Shown in pieces: positions 54,022 to 64,000 of a stretch of 64,000 nucleotides of DNA (position 1 is the stretch's first letter; every line of letters begins with the position of its first letter). A program made the translations under genes and the position numbers. The stretch comes from Corynespora cassiicola. Lineage: Eukaryota > Ascomycota > Dothideomycetes > Pleosporales > Corynesporascaceae. The stretch covers positions 5,146,001 through 5,210,000 of the forward strand of contig JAEUWY010000001.1 in NCBI GenBank assembly GCA_022059125.1, given 5' to 3'. The notes under the pieces are model-generated. The model was not told where the DNA came from and did no database searches. It worked only from the letters and a program-made list of their open reading frames with translations.

Positions 54022-56498
54022 GATGGAAATAAAGAGGGGGTTAAATGGTTGTGCCCTTTTTTGCGCAATTTATGGCGATGCCGAAAATTAGAGTTTGTCA
54101 AAAAAGGGCGTGTTGAGTACAGATTCAAGCTGTCAAGTTAGTCTAAGTAGTCGGTAGCCTTGGGTGAGGTCAATGTGGTCCGTGCATGGGAATCGCTCCT
54201 GCCCCGCCACAGCGCGATTCACCCGCGCGCACGTGCCGCGTGGACCCTCGCGGAAACAGACCGAAGATGCAACGGGCAGAGAGTGAATTGCAATCTCTTG
54301 CCCGATTGAAGAAGAAGACCATCTTTCTATCGTAGCGATTTCTAAAGAAGGGTGAGTTTTCGATGGAGACATTGCAGTATCATGTGTTCAAAAGCGGAAA
54401 GGACATGGAATCAAGGATGATGCGGATAGAATAGTGGAGGATTCCATTGGTTTTGGAATGGAACGCTGTCCTCATACTACATCTATGGCCTAGGGGAGGT
54501 AGGGAGCAGATGCCCAGTCTTACAGCCCATGTGAGTTCTGACGTCTAGTAGAGCATCACGAGGATGGTAGAAGACCCGGATACCTGAATCCGTGGCGGGA
54601 TCTGTTTACCTTGGTAGGTACAAATGATCGGATGGGGAGTGCTCCAGGTGAGGCATGCAACCCGTTTGGATGCAGGTTGGTGTCTCTGGCGAACAGGACG
54701 GATTTCACGGGTGGAAAGGTACCTGGCAGGCAGGCTGATAAGCTATCTAACTATCTGGAACCCAAAAGGACGGTGAAGATCAGCGGCAGGCAAGTGGCGT
54801 GGACTCGCTCGTTCGCCATGTCGCCATGTTGACCGCCTGGCCCGGCTTCATCGTGGCCAAAGCTCTTGCGCGCAGGGCCTAGGTGAGGGCAGTGGTCACG
54901 GCGTGCTCGTGGTGGAGGAAAGGGGACGGCAAAACACCAAAAGGCGGTGTCGCGGTGTCGCGGTACGCAGCCAGCATCCTGGAGGACTTCTGAGGTGCTA
55001 ATTAAGACGACATATTTTGTGGATAATCCCGAGTGCATGGCAGTAGCGCCAGCGGAAGGCGAGCTGGTGAGCCCCGGTTCGTGATGTGATTTGTTGCCCC
55101 CTCGACGGCTGGCCAGGTCTGAGGTGTTGACTGTAGCAGAGTACCCAAACACAGGGCGGCGGCGGCCATGGCAGCCATGGCGGACGACAAGGGCGCGGCA
55201 GGCAGCAGGTGTTTAGCCCGAGGCGCGCCAGAGTCGCAAAGCTTGTGGGACAGAAGAGAGGCGGCTGCTGGGCGTGTCGACGGGCCTTGGATGCTTCTCC
55301 ACGCGGGAGTCCGCCGGTGAGGGTGCCAAGGGCAGGACCCGCAGTGGCTGGCTCCCCGAGGCGAGGGAATCCTTATGCCCTCCGCATGCCATGGGCCGTG
55401 GGCAGAGGAGGACGGACTGGCCAGGAGCAAAGTGAGACAAGCGGCCGTCCAGGCGGCATATCGAGGGGGCGGCACAGGGGCCATGCGAGCTGAGGGCCGC
55501 GCGCCGGAGAGCGACTGGGAGCGACTGGAAGCGTCTGGGGGCTCTGGGGGCTCTGGGGGCGCCTGTTTCCTGCGTTTCCTGCCCGGCGGCCGAGGGCGCT
55601 CAGTCCACGGCAGCGGCGCTGGGTGACGGATGGCGGGCGAATGGCACGTCAAACCTTGTGCTGAAACCAGAGCTGCTGTAGGGCATGCCGTACCAGGTCG
55701 CGGCCGATGACGAAGGCCGCCTGGGAGCAGCGGTATCAGCAGCAGGACCGCAGGACAGCAGGACAGCAGCAGCAGCAGCAGCAGCAACAACAACAACAGT
55801 GCCGCTTGGTTGCTTGGTTGCCTGCCTGCCTGCCTGCCTGCCGCTGGAGGTCGAATGCCGCTGGGACGAGAGGGCGCAGGGCAGCGCAAAGCATCCATCC
55901 ACCCACCCATCCCCGGGCCCGTCACGAGGGAAACGGTAGCGCATCGAGCCTATCTGCTGCTGCTGCATCTGCATGGCCCATCCTATCTATCAGCGTGCCT
56001 GTCTGGCCGCCGGGAAGCCGCTAAATCCCGACCAGGACGGCGTCTGAGGCCTGCTGGCCTGCTGGCCTGCTGGGCTGCGGGCCTCTGGTCTGTCTGTCAC
56101 GTTTGCTTTCCCGCAACAACAACAATCCCCTCGCCCTCTGCCCTCTGCCCCCTCCCCCCTTCTGCCTGCGCCCACGCCCTCGCCCTCGCCCGGCCATTCC
56201 CAACCTGCCGCTGCCGCCGCCCGCTAGCCCCAACTCTGTGCCTTTGCTCGCCCTGCACCAGCCACCAGCCACGGCCGCCTAACGGAATCGTTGCTAGGGA
56301 CAAACACAGCCGCAGCGTGAAGCCCCCGGCTGGTCAGTGCGCCGCTCTTGCAAGTGTTCTTGCCTAAGCTGCGTGTGCCTCCTACCTCTACATCAACCAC
56401 ACCTTCCTCCGTCCTCCCCTACATCAACCTCTGCCTCTCCCCACGCCCGACAAAACCCCCAACCCCAACCTCTCGCCCCAGCCCACCACTCCACTACC
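54022..56498. other. Long divergent spacer UFD2 / RHO1
   Basis: These 2.5 kb hold both promoters and no supported gene. From about 55150 to 56400 it is GC-rich with simple repeats: CAG/CAA at 55765-55799, a CCTG run at about 55819-55842, GGGGGCTCT units near 55535-55560, and CTGGCCTG units near 56048-56075. Long frames on both strands here reflect composition. The RHO1 leader from about 56100 is C-rich. Confidence 0.5.
55765..55799. repeat. CAG/CAA triplet repeat (non-coding)
   Basis: A run of CAG then CAA units lies in the spacer between UFD2 and RHO1. Unlike the CAG tract in the zinc-cluster gene, it is not in a gene I can support. Confidence 0.85.
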
Positions 56499-57467
56499 AT
56501 GGCCGAGATCCGTCGGAAGCTCGTCATTGTCGGCGACGGCGCCTGTGGAAAGACCTGTCTGCTCATGTAAGTGCTCGCCTGCTGCCTTCGCAGCTCCGCA
56601 ACGGGCCACCCACGCCCACGCCCCAACCCCCATCGATGCCGCCAGCCTGCTAACCTCTCTCGCCAGTGTCTTCTCCAAGGGCACCTTCCCTGAGGTCAGT
56701 ACCCGCCGCACCTGCACTCGCTCCCTCCCCCCGTATCCTCCCTTCGCCCCCCCCGTCTCCTGTCTCCCTGCCGATGGCTTGCGTCAGCCTGCCCGAGCCG
56801 CAACCATCGCATCTGCCCATGAGCCTGCCCGCACACTGTGTAACACGCACTGACAAGACGCCGACTGCAGGTCTACGTCCCCACCGTCTTTGAGAACTAC
56901 GTTGCCGACGTCGAGGTCGATGGTAAACACGTTGAGCTCGCCCTCTGGGATACCGCGGGCCAGGAAGATTACGACCGTCTCCGTCCCCTCTCATACCCCG
57001 ACTCGCACGTCATCCTCATCTGCTTCGCCGTCGACTCGCCCGACTCGCTCGACAACGTTCAGGAGAAGGTATGCATTCATGTGATACGGGCATGCGAGGC
57101 CGCACGCTAACCACACGCATCACAGTGGATCTCCGAGGTCCTGCACTTCTGCCAGGGCTTGCCCATCATCCTCGTCGGCTGCAAGAAGGACTTGCGCTAC
57201 GACCAGAAGACCATCGAGGAGCTTACCAAGACCTCGCAGAAGCCCGTGACTCCCGAGCAGGTCAGTGCACCCCGATAAGGCATAGCCCCATCGCAACACT
57301 AACTCGACGTCCAGGCCGAGGATGTCCGCAAGAAGATTGGTGCCCAAAAGTACCTCGAGTGCTCCGCAAAGACGAACGAGGGCGTGCGGGAGGTGTTTGA
57401 GCACGCCACCAGGGCTGCCCTGCTGACCCGGAAAGACAGCAAGAAGAAGAAGTGCTTGATCTTGTAA
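56499..57467 (+). CDS. rho1: Rho-type small GTPase RHO1
   Basis: RHO1 controls cell-wall glucan synthase, protein kinase C and actin at the plasma membrane. Exons 56499-56566, 56667-56694, 56871-57068, 57126-57260 and 57315-57467 give 193 residues, the usual length. The P-loop GDGACGKT is at 12-19, the effector loop is [17 protein letters not shown], switch II is [17 protein letters not shown], and the base-recognition motifs are GCKKDL and ECSAKT. The C-terminus has a Lys-rich stretch and CLIL, a CAAX box whose final Leu predicts geranylgeranylation. Exon 2 is only 28 nt and is flanked by introns of 100 and 176 nt. RHO1 rather than another Rho is supported by [11 protein letters not shown] and [15 protein letters not shown]. 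Confidence 0.97.
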
Positions 57468-60400
57468 GGTTGATCCGCTTTCTTTCGAGCCTCCCCCCGC
57501 CACAGCCGCACCACGTTGAAGCCGGACAATGACGCTGTGGCGGCGCCGGGGCTTTTATGGTGGTCTTTTTTCAGGCACATGTGAATGGTGGGTTGATAGA
57601 GGCGAATCGACCCGTCTGGCTAGTTAGAGCCTTTTCCAACGGCACCTACGAGGCGTTCTGCGCTGGATTTTTGAGCACATCATCTTGGGGTAGTTCAATG
57701 ATGGGGTTCTCAGCGGGCCGAGATTGAGCAGCTATCGGATTCAGCAATGGTAGGACTTTCTTAGAGTGTGCTCGCATCATGCTACCGTGCACAGTGCGAA
57801 CAGGCCACGTGCTCCTGTCCCAAAGCGGCAGCATTCTAGGGGAGTCCCGTCATGACGAGCTCGAAGCCCATTGATACCAATTATCTTTCTCTGGTCCTTG
57901 TCTTGGTTTCACTGTCTGGGAATCTTCTGTTTTGAGCACAATCGAGCAACCTCTTCCCCCCCAAAGCCCTCCCCCTTTTTCTGTTACTGTTAGTTGGTTT
58001 TTCCTTATTTCTACGATGGCTGAATGTTTGTAGTTCTGCGCATCTGCTCGGTGTAATAACTCATTTCTTCCTACATGGTCTTCTCTCGCTGGTCTGTCGC
58101 GTAGGCGTTGAATTGAAATCACATATGCTACTTTCTAGCCCTTGACTTTGAATGTCTATGGTCAGCCTTCCGTCTGCCTCGTACCCAAAGCAACCATATC
58201 CATACATCTTGCCAAATGACCCATGGGCTTCTTCACCTTTTTGCCTCAGCACCCCTGCCACGCCAGCATCGTCATGTCGACAAGCATCACCCGAGGTTAA
58301 GAGACGTCCCCGGACCAGATTTCTAATCAAGAATGCTCTGACGATGAGGATTCCTAGTAAAAGGGAGCAAGATTCGACGGCGGCCATGTATGACGGCATC
58401 ATGTATTTACTTTTTTTTCTCATCCAACTGACGAGCCAGAAGTGCAGGACTGCAAGACTGCCAGACTGTAGGTAGGTAGGTAGGTAGGTAGGTAGGTAGG
58501 CCCGACCCGCTCCCCTCCGCATCCTTCCCCTACTGCTGCATCTCTCCGCTATCTCCGAGCGAAGCACCGGCCAGCTGAGCTGAATCGAACCGAACCGTAA
58601 CCGAACCAGACCAGACCAGACCGGATCAGAGCAAGGCACCTGGGCTCCATGTCTCATGTTGGCGCTCGGCGAGTCACCCGTGAGGAGGTGGGTGCCTCCA
58701 TTTGCCGCACCAGGAAGGGTAAGCTAAGTAGTGGGTAGAGAGACACGGGACGGCAGCTGTGCTTGAGAGGCGGAATGTCTGGTACCTGGTTGTTCTCTGT
58801 TTCACTTTTCCCTGCATGCGTGATGTGCATGCACCTAGGATATGTGGGTAGCATGTGTAGGTAGGTAGGTAGATAGGTAGGTGGGAGTGTATGTATCTAG
58901 GTATGTTTGCATGGACCATCTACGGTTGTTCCGTCTTCCCGCTGTTCACCTGCATGCTTGACGCTATGGACTAGAGCAGCGTTTCTAGGTTTCGTATAAC
59001 GACTTGAGGGCACGTTTGTGTCGTTGGATGAAGGGGGCTTGCTTTGAGTTTCTCTCCCGGCTCGTTAATGATAGCCGTATTGTTCATGAATATCGGGGAC
59101 GATTCAAGATGCAAAATGCAGTCTGTCTCCCTGTTTGTATCATGGCGGGCTCGTTCGCATGCGTGCGTGGTGCGTCTTGTCCATGTACCCATCCATGTGC
59201 AGTACAATGCTGTAATGTGCGTGCATGCGTGCGTGCGTGCATACGTACATACGTACATACCTAGGTACGTGCGTTACTTGCCTTCCCCCCCATGCACACC
59301 TTCTTCACACTTCCAAACCCAATGCATGCGCATTTACTTCTTCCTCTCCCCGGCCAGCACGCAAACATGTGCAAACGGCCGGCCGGCCGGCCGACCTTCT
59401 CCGTGGCATGAAGCAATGGACCTCTCTCGTTCGCCCGCCCGCCCAGCCGGGCACCACCTTGGCTGGGAGGAAAAGGCGTGCGTGCCACAGGCATCGACGG
59501 GGCCCGCGAGCACGATGGATGGACGCGAGGCAGGCTAGAAAGCTAGCTGCCGGAAGCACCCTCTTCGGGTGCGCGGTTCCGTCGGGACCCCGCGTCTGTG
59601 GGTTTGATGGGAAGGAGGCCGCTGCCGCCGCCGTCGCCGCCGCCGCCGCCGCCGCCGCGGCCACGGAGACGGCGGGGGGTTTTTTTTACCTGCAAGAGGA
59701 GGGAATATATTATATGCATGGAGGATCAATGGGCTTGGACGAGTTGCAGCTGCAGCTTCCTGAAGGCCAACAGGAATCTTTTTGCTGGCAACCATGGCAT
59801 CATGGATGGTCTGATGGGGAGCGCGTGGACGAAGTGCTGTGCCTCTGTCTGCAAATGTCCTGGTCCTGGTCCTCTAGGGCCTGCCAACCTGCCAGCCTGC
59901 CAGCCTGCCAGCTGCTCGGCTGGGGCGAATGTGGGCTGCGAGCGAGTCAAGACCCGCTGACTGACAGGAAGCATGTCTGTTTGCGGGACTCTGGCTCGTT
60001 CGAAGAATGGGGGTGGCGAAATCGCTAGCTAGTTGAACAAGCTAAACGAACGAGCCCGCGGCTTGCTATTGTGGAGGGCTGAAAAAATATGGGTGGGCAG
60101 CGCAGCCCTTTCACTGAGCACCAGACATGGCATACACGAGGCTTGCATGCACACTCTATGTGTTGGTCAAACGCGGGCTGTACATTAGTCGACCTCACCC
60201 GCATCCCTCTCCCCGCCGCCTCAATGTTTCCTTCTCCTTGGATTTGGTCCAGCATGGCTTCTAGAGCGTATCGAAAGCCATTTGCCCCTTTTGGATGCGT
60301 TGGGTGATCGGCGCTGACGAGAGCGGCTGCGAAGACGCGCATGCGTGCGTGTGCATGGTTGAACACTTGGATGTGTATCAGGGGATGCTAATGCTCTTGC

Positions 60401-60738
60401 TCAGCCCTAGGGCACAAGCCTCTGTGGGGTGATTAAGCAGCATGTGAAGACCGCATGCATCGTTGATCCCGGGATGAACTTGGATGAATGATCTGGGTTG
60501 AAATAATCGTGGCTATATTGTCTCTGGAAATTATGTCTCCGTTGCAATGTCACCGTCTGTCCCGACTTCCATGCATTACATACTTTTTTGTTCCCCTTCC
60601 TTTTCCATGCTTTGCTATTCCTCAAACGCCATGCTTCGATCAATGTTCCCAAACATTTGTATAGATCCAGCTCCGAAGCTCCACATTATGATCTCATGTT
60701 CCATAAAACTCAATGAAAATTGCCTACCTACGGCATGT
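57468..60738. other. 3.3 kb convergent gap rich in simple repeats
   Basis: This gap lies between the RHO1 and protease 3' ends. It contains (TAGG)8 at 58469-58500, a second TAGG/TAGA run near 58857-58885, CCGAACC/CCAGA units at 58585-58622, a GCGT/ACGTACAT tract at about 59219-59270, and a GCC triplet run at about 59622-59660. Open frames overlap on both strands but are compositional. I see no gene. Confidence 0.5.
58469..58500. repeat. (TAGG)8 tetranucleotide repeat
   Basis: Eight perfect TAGG units, the longest of this repeat type in the window. Confidence 0.95.
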
Positions 60739-62553
60739 CTATATGAACAGTGAAAGCAGAGTAAACGCCACCATGAAGGCAATTGGTGATGACGAAGAGG
60801 GCATCGACAGTCGTCCAGCACCACCCTGCGCCGGTTCAGCTGCTTCGGCGACAGCCGTCGGGCTTGTGTTTGAACCCGTAGGGCTCGAGGAATTACTTCC
60901 TGATGCGCCGTTGGAAGATCCGCCCGTCGGCGTCGCCGTGAGCGAGGACGACCCACTGGCCTGGGCGTCATCGTTCGTATTGCCACCCTTGACTCCGAGC
61001 CCCATCTGGGAATTGTCATAGTCGTACACGGCATACACATTCTTGAGGAAGACGTCGCCCACAAGCCATCGCTCCTCGCCAAAGGTAGTGCGTCCGATGA
61101 TGTGCGATTTGCACCGTCCAGGTGAGTCTTCGACCTCGCCGCCAATCCAGTCCGCAGTCGAGATATTGTACGACTGACCGCCAAACTTGAGCTGCACAAT
61201 CTTCTGGCTGTCGCAGGGGACAATGAATGAGTCGCCAGATTGCGTGAAGTCGCCCATGGCGCTGTGGATGGCGACGGCGTCCTCCTCAGGAATAATGAAG
61301 AAGCTGGTGCCTGTATCCATAATGGCTATCTTGTTCTTGATGCCAATCATCTTGCCGTCGACGCCGGCGTCTTCGATCGGTAGCTCCCAAAAACCATCGT
61401 CGTTGTCTACGCACTTGATGAAGTTGAGATCGCCGTCGAAACGCTCGGTGTTGGGTTCGCCAAAGTTGATCTCGCCGTCTTCAGTTCCGTCCACGTGCCG
61501 GCTGAAGTGGATGCCGTATTGCTTCTTCGAAATGTAGTTGTCGTTGACGAGCACGTCCATGATGTGCGATGTATCGTGGCGGTTGGCTTGTCGGCCAATG
61601 CCCAATAGACCGTCCATAGGGAAGCTTTTGAATTCGTCCGAAGCATTGCTTGCGAGCCCAAATGTGAACTGTGGTGAAAAGGGTCCCAGATGGATAGTAT
61701 CCTGGGCTAGGGTACCCGAGACTGAGCCGGTTCCATACTCCATCTTGAAAGGTGTATCGCCAACCTGAGAAGATTAGCGCTGGTTCTTGAGCCATTCTGA
61801 GAAATCTAGACTTACTTCTAACGAATCTGAGTCTCCGTCGCCAAAAAGCGCATGTAGTTGACATGCTTCAGTCAGGCAGTCTTCTGACATTATCCAGCTA
61901 TCGCTCGATGCTGAATCGAGGATCAAGTGATATTCTTGTTCGCTGGTGCCGAATTTCGCCCTCACCATATAGGTAAAATCAGTTCCATCCTGGTCAATCG
62001 CGAGGCTGTTTTCCTGTGTGGGCTCTTTGGAGTTTATGATAGGATATAGGTTCTCATCATCGTCGTCCTTGTTTTGGTCCTTATTTTGGTCCTTATTTTG
62101 GTCCTGGTTTTCGGCCATGTTTTCGGCCATGTCGCTTGTCATATTGTTGTCGACCTGGGCCTCGTCGCCCTCGTCCCCATCTTCGTCTTCGTCTTCGTCT
62201 TCATCTTCGTCGTCGCCCTTGTCCCTGTTCCTGTCCTTGTCCTTGTCCTTGTCCTTATCCTTGTCCTTGTCTTTATCTTTATCTTTGCTGCTGTCGTTGT
62301 CGCCGTCGTCGTCGCGACGCCTGGGGATAGGAACGCGGTGGATGGGCATCGATAGCGACTTGGCGGAGGGTGATCGTTGGGATTTCCCGGTACTGCCGCC
62401 GAGCCATTTTGAACTCTCAATGGCGTAGGAGGAGCGCGCCGAGTTTGAGTTCCCGCTACTCTTGCCCACACCCTGTGGGTTCATAAAGTACAGCCCCGAA
62501 ACTGCAGGGGCTATCGCACACGCGACGGTCCATGTGGAAAGAGAAATGTGCAT
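60739..62553 (-). CDS. Surface-anchored aspartic protease (yapsin/OpsB-like) with altered first motif
   Basis: This is a pepsin-family endopeptidase of the cell surface. Exons 61816-62553 and 60739-61764 give 587 residues. A signal peptide (about 1-19: MHISLSTWTVACAIAPAVSG) is followed by a long pro-region with alternating Lys-Asp units (about 92-112), then Glu-Asp units and NKDQ repeats. The catalytic domain follows. The first motif reads LILDSASSDSW (Asp213) where the family has DTGS or DTGT; the second, IMDTGTSFFI (Asp396), is normal. The flap Tyr256 (EYGTGSVSG) is present. The tail after about 515 is Ser/Thr/Gly/Asn-rich and ends in a hydrophobic segment (PIAFMVAFTLLSLFI), as expected for a GPI anchor. 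I chose the ATG at 62553 because the signal peptide begins there. Activity is uncertain because of the changed motif. Confidence 0.88.
62160..62300 (-). repeat. Coding Lys-Asp / Glu-Asp hexanucleotide repeats
   Basis: Repeats of AAGGAC-type units (Lys-Asp) and GAAGAC-type units (Glu-Asp) lie in the protease pro-region. Nearby 62073-62106 carries three NKDQ-type 18-bp units. They are likely length-variable. Confidence 0.85.
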
Positions 62554-63365
62554 TATATTAGCTGTAGAGAGCGTGACTGTTTTCGATGTTGTGTGCGGAT
62601 GCGAATGCGCGTCGGTGTTGGTGAGTAACCAAGTGTCAATCAGCCAAGTGCAGTCAATGAAGACGACCAGGCTAAAACGCAAGTGTCTATGCAGAAGAGC
62701 AAAGAGTGAAAATGAAGAGGTCACGCCGCAAATGTCCAACGGCTCGGCGGTGGAGGCGGAGCTGTAGTGCAAAGTCGCGACGTCTCGAGCGTCAGCAGCG
62801 AGGATTTGAAGTCCGGAGCTTGGTACGACCTGAGCCTCAGGTGCCGGGGTGTGCTTATGCTGCTAAATCGGGAGCCTTTGCCGCAATGAATGTGTTGAGT
62901 AAGGAACGAGATGAAGACACGCTCAAGCAATCCTGGGACGACGGGAGGGAGGAGATGTTTATTTAAAAAGTCATTTTTGCCGCTGCACGGCGCATTCCTG
63001 AGGAGCACGTTGAGCGCTGATGGGAGCATGGCTTCGATGTTCGGCGGGGCATGCTGATCCCCGACCCCTGAGGACCAAGACCTGGGTACATTTATGAAAC
63101 AGCCATCTTTTGCCGCTCACCAATTGATCCCGGAGGACGTTATCTCATGCGGAATTTTGTGCCCGTTCCGGGCGACTATTGAACGCAAAAAGCAAGTGGT
63201 CGTAAGTATGTGGATGCCATTATTGATTAGTGCAGTATGCTCGCTGGCCAACTATACGTCGTCTCTTAAGACCCACGATGATCCAAAGTGGATCCGCCTG
63301 TATGGTTCGACACCGAGCGATGCCGACTTGACAGTGGTTCCACGAAACCTACAGCACGGTGTACG
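62554..63365. promoter_or_regulatory. Protease promoter region
   Basis: These 812 bp lie between tandem minus-strand genes. The protease leader is immediately upstream of 62553. No gene is supported. Confidence 0.45.
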
Positions 63366-64000
63366 TCATCTATTGAGGCTCAAAAGACCTTCGACATATC
63401 TCCTGGCGTCGATGCCGATTCCTTCGGCGAGACCTCTTGGTCCCCATCCAGCTGCTGCCCCGCCCATCTTCTCCTGCGTGGAAGGTCCACCGAGCCGCCA
63501 CATTCCGCTGCCGAGCCTGCCTCCTGTACTCTTGGTAGAAGTAGTAATACCATCACGTGCGCGCCGAATGAGGAACGCTTCACGAAGCTCGTCTGTGTTA
63601 AACCCTTCGGATTCATCCTCTGCGTTTTGAGACGATTCCACCTGAGATGGTGGCAGCCTCATCCAAACAACCCACCAACCGCGGCTCGTTTTACATGTTC
63701 GCTCAATTTCGGTCAAGGTACGGCGCGTACCTGCCACGGTGGCCAGGATCTGGGAGTGAACGTTAAGGGCTTCAACCCGGCTCCAGCCTGATAAGTTTGT
63801 GGTACTGCTCAGTCCTTCTGCTATGAGCGACCCGGGATCAGGGATACAGGGAATGCTGGAATGGACTGTCAGTGTCCGGGGATCGTAGACCAAGTCATAA
63901 ATTGGCTGCTCATTCGGTCCAGATCCGATAGTAGATGATGTTGTAGTGTATGGATGCGATGCCGCCGAAATGCGCAAGGCAACCTTATCCGGCGACGTGC
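63366..64000 (-). CDS. C-terminal part of a protein resembling vacuolar fusion factor CCZ1 (cut by window edge)
   Basis: The 3' part of a gene continues past the right edge; about 210 residues are visible with no intron. The segment SRVEALNVHSQILATVAGTR followed by RTLTEIERTCKTSRGWWVVWMRLP recalls the C-terminus of fungal CCZ1, the partner of MON1 in activating Rab7 at vacuoles. That is from memory and moderately uncertain. After it come a variable Glu/Ser region, LREAFLIRRARD and a Gly-rich stretch, ending ARRYVEGLLSLNR. The frame is open to the edge. The protease gene lies downstream in tandem. Confidence 0.6.
   Translation of the reverse strand, partial: TSPDKVALRISAASHPYTTTSSTIGSGPNEQPIYDLVYDPRTLTVHSSIPCIPDPGSLIAEGLSSTTNLSGWSRVEALNVHSQILATVAGTRRTLTEIERTCKTSRGWWVVWMRLPPSQVESSQNAEDESEGFNTDELREAFLIRRARDGITTSTKSTGGRLGSGMWRLGGPSTQEKMGGAAAGWGPRGLAEGIGIDARRYVEGLLSLNR

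Noticed and set aside
55002..55925. A 307-codon minus-strand frame with a poly-Leu run
   Set aside because: The Leu run is the antisense of the CAG/CAA repeat and the rest is compositional; no splice-consistent partner or motif.
1..64000. CRISPR arrays, bacterial operons or ribosome-binding sites
   Set aside because: All real genes are intron-containing eukaryotic genes; the only regular repeats are microsatellites, with no spacer-repeat structure.

Overview
The window is nuclear DNA from a filamentous ascomycete (Pezizomycotina). The evidence is short GT-AG introns of about 50-100 bp in most genes, two intron-containing tRNA genes, fungal-only families (a quinate-repressor-like protein, Zn2Cys6 factor, a yapsin-like protease, COA1, UFD2, RHO1) and intergenic tracts of TAGG/CCTA repeats. 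I could not narrow it below subphylum. I reconstructed 24 protein genes (two cut by the window edges) by joining exons so that frame and splice sites agree, plus two tRNA genes. Many exons are far shorter than a whole open frame.

Layout. 1-13 kb: an uncharacterised conserved gene cut by the left edge (-), ribosomal stalk protein P1 (+), a multi-pass membrane protein (+), an MFS sugar transporter (+), a folylpolyglutamate/dihydrofolate synthase (-) and a large disordered protein (+). 13-25.6 kb: tRNA-Arg(TCT), an AT-rich gene desert, a short-chain dehydrogenase (+), a quinate-repressor-like pseudo-AROM protein (+) and a Zn2Cys6 transcription factor (+). 25.6-28.9 kb: a long, microsatellite-rich convergent gap. 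28.9-42.6 kb: glutathione reductase (-), a small single-pass membrane protein (+), a mitochondrial carrier (+), a nucleolar RRM protein of the Nop15/NIFK type (-), an SMN orthologue (+), a secreted cupredoxin-like protein (+), a SERF/4F5 protein (-) and tRNA-Cys(GCA). 44.8-57.5 kb: a four-TM protein (+), COA1 (-), an HLJ1-type ER J-protein (-), a small membrane protein (+), the E4 ubiquitin factor UFD2 (-) and the GTPase RHO1 (+). 57.5-64 kb: a second long repeat-rich convergent gap, an anchored aspartic protease (-), and the 3' end of a gene that may be CCZ1 (-).

Most genes are housekeeping: translation, folate, redox, mitochondrial assembly, RNP biogenesis, ER and proteasome quality control, and cell-wall signalling. 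The accessory-looking part is 13-29 kb, with the dehydrogenase, the AROM-derived regulator and the zinc-cluster factor in tandem. The most interesting object is the quinate-repressor-like protein. Its shikimate-dehydrogenase half has lost its key residues, but its dehydroquinase half keeps all the residues I would expect for catalysis. Other points of note are an aspartic protease with an altered first catalytic motif and a Lys-Asp repeat, a glutathione reductase with two start codons just below a TATA box, very small exons in three genes, and a probable GC-AG intron.
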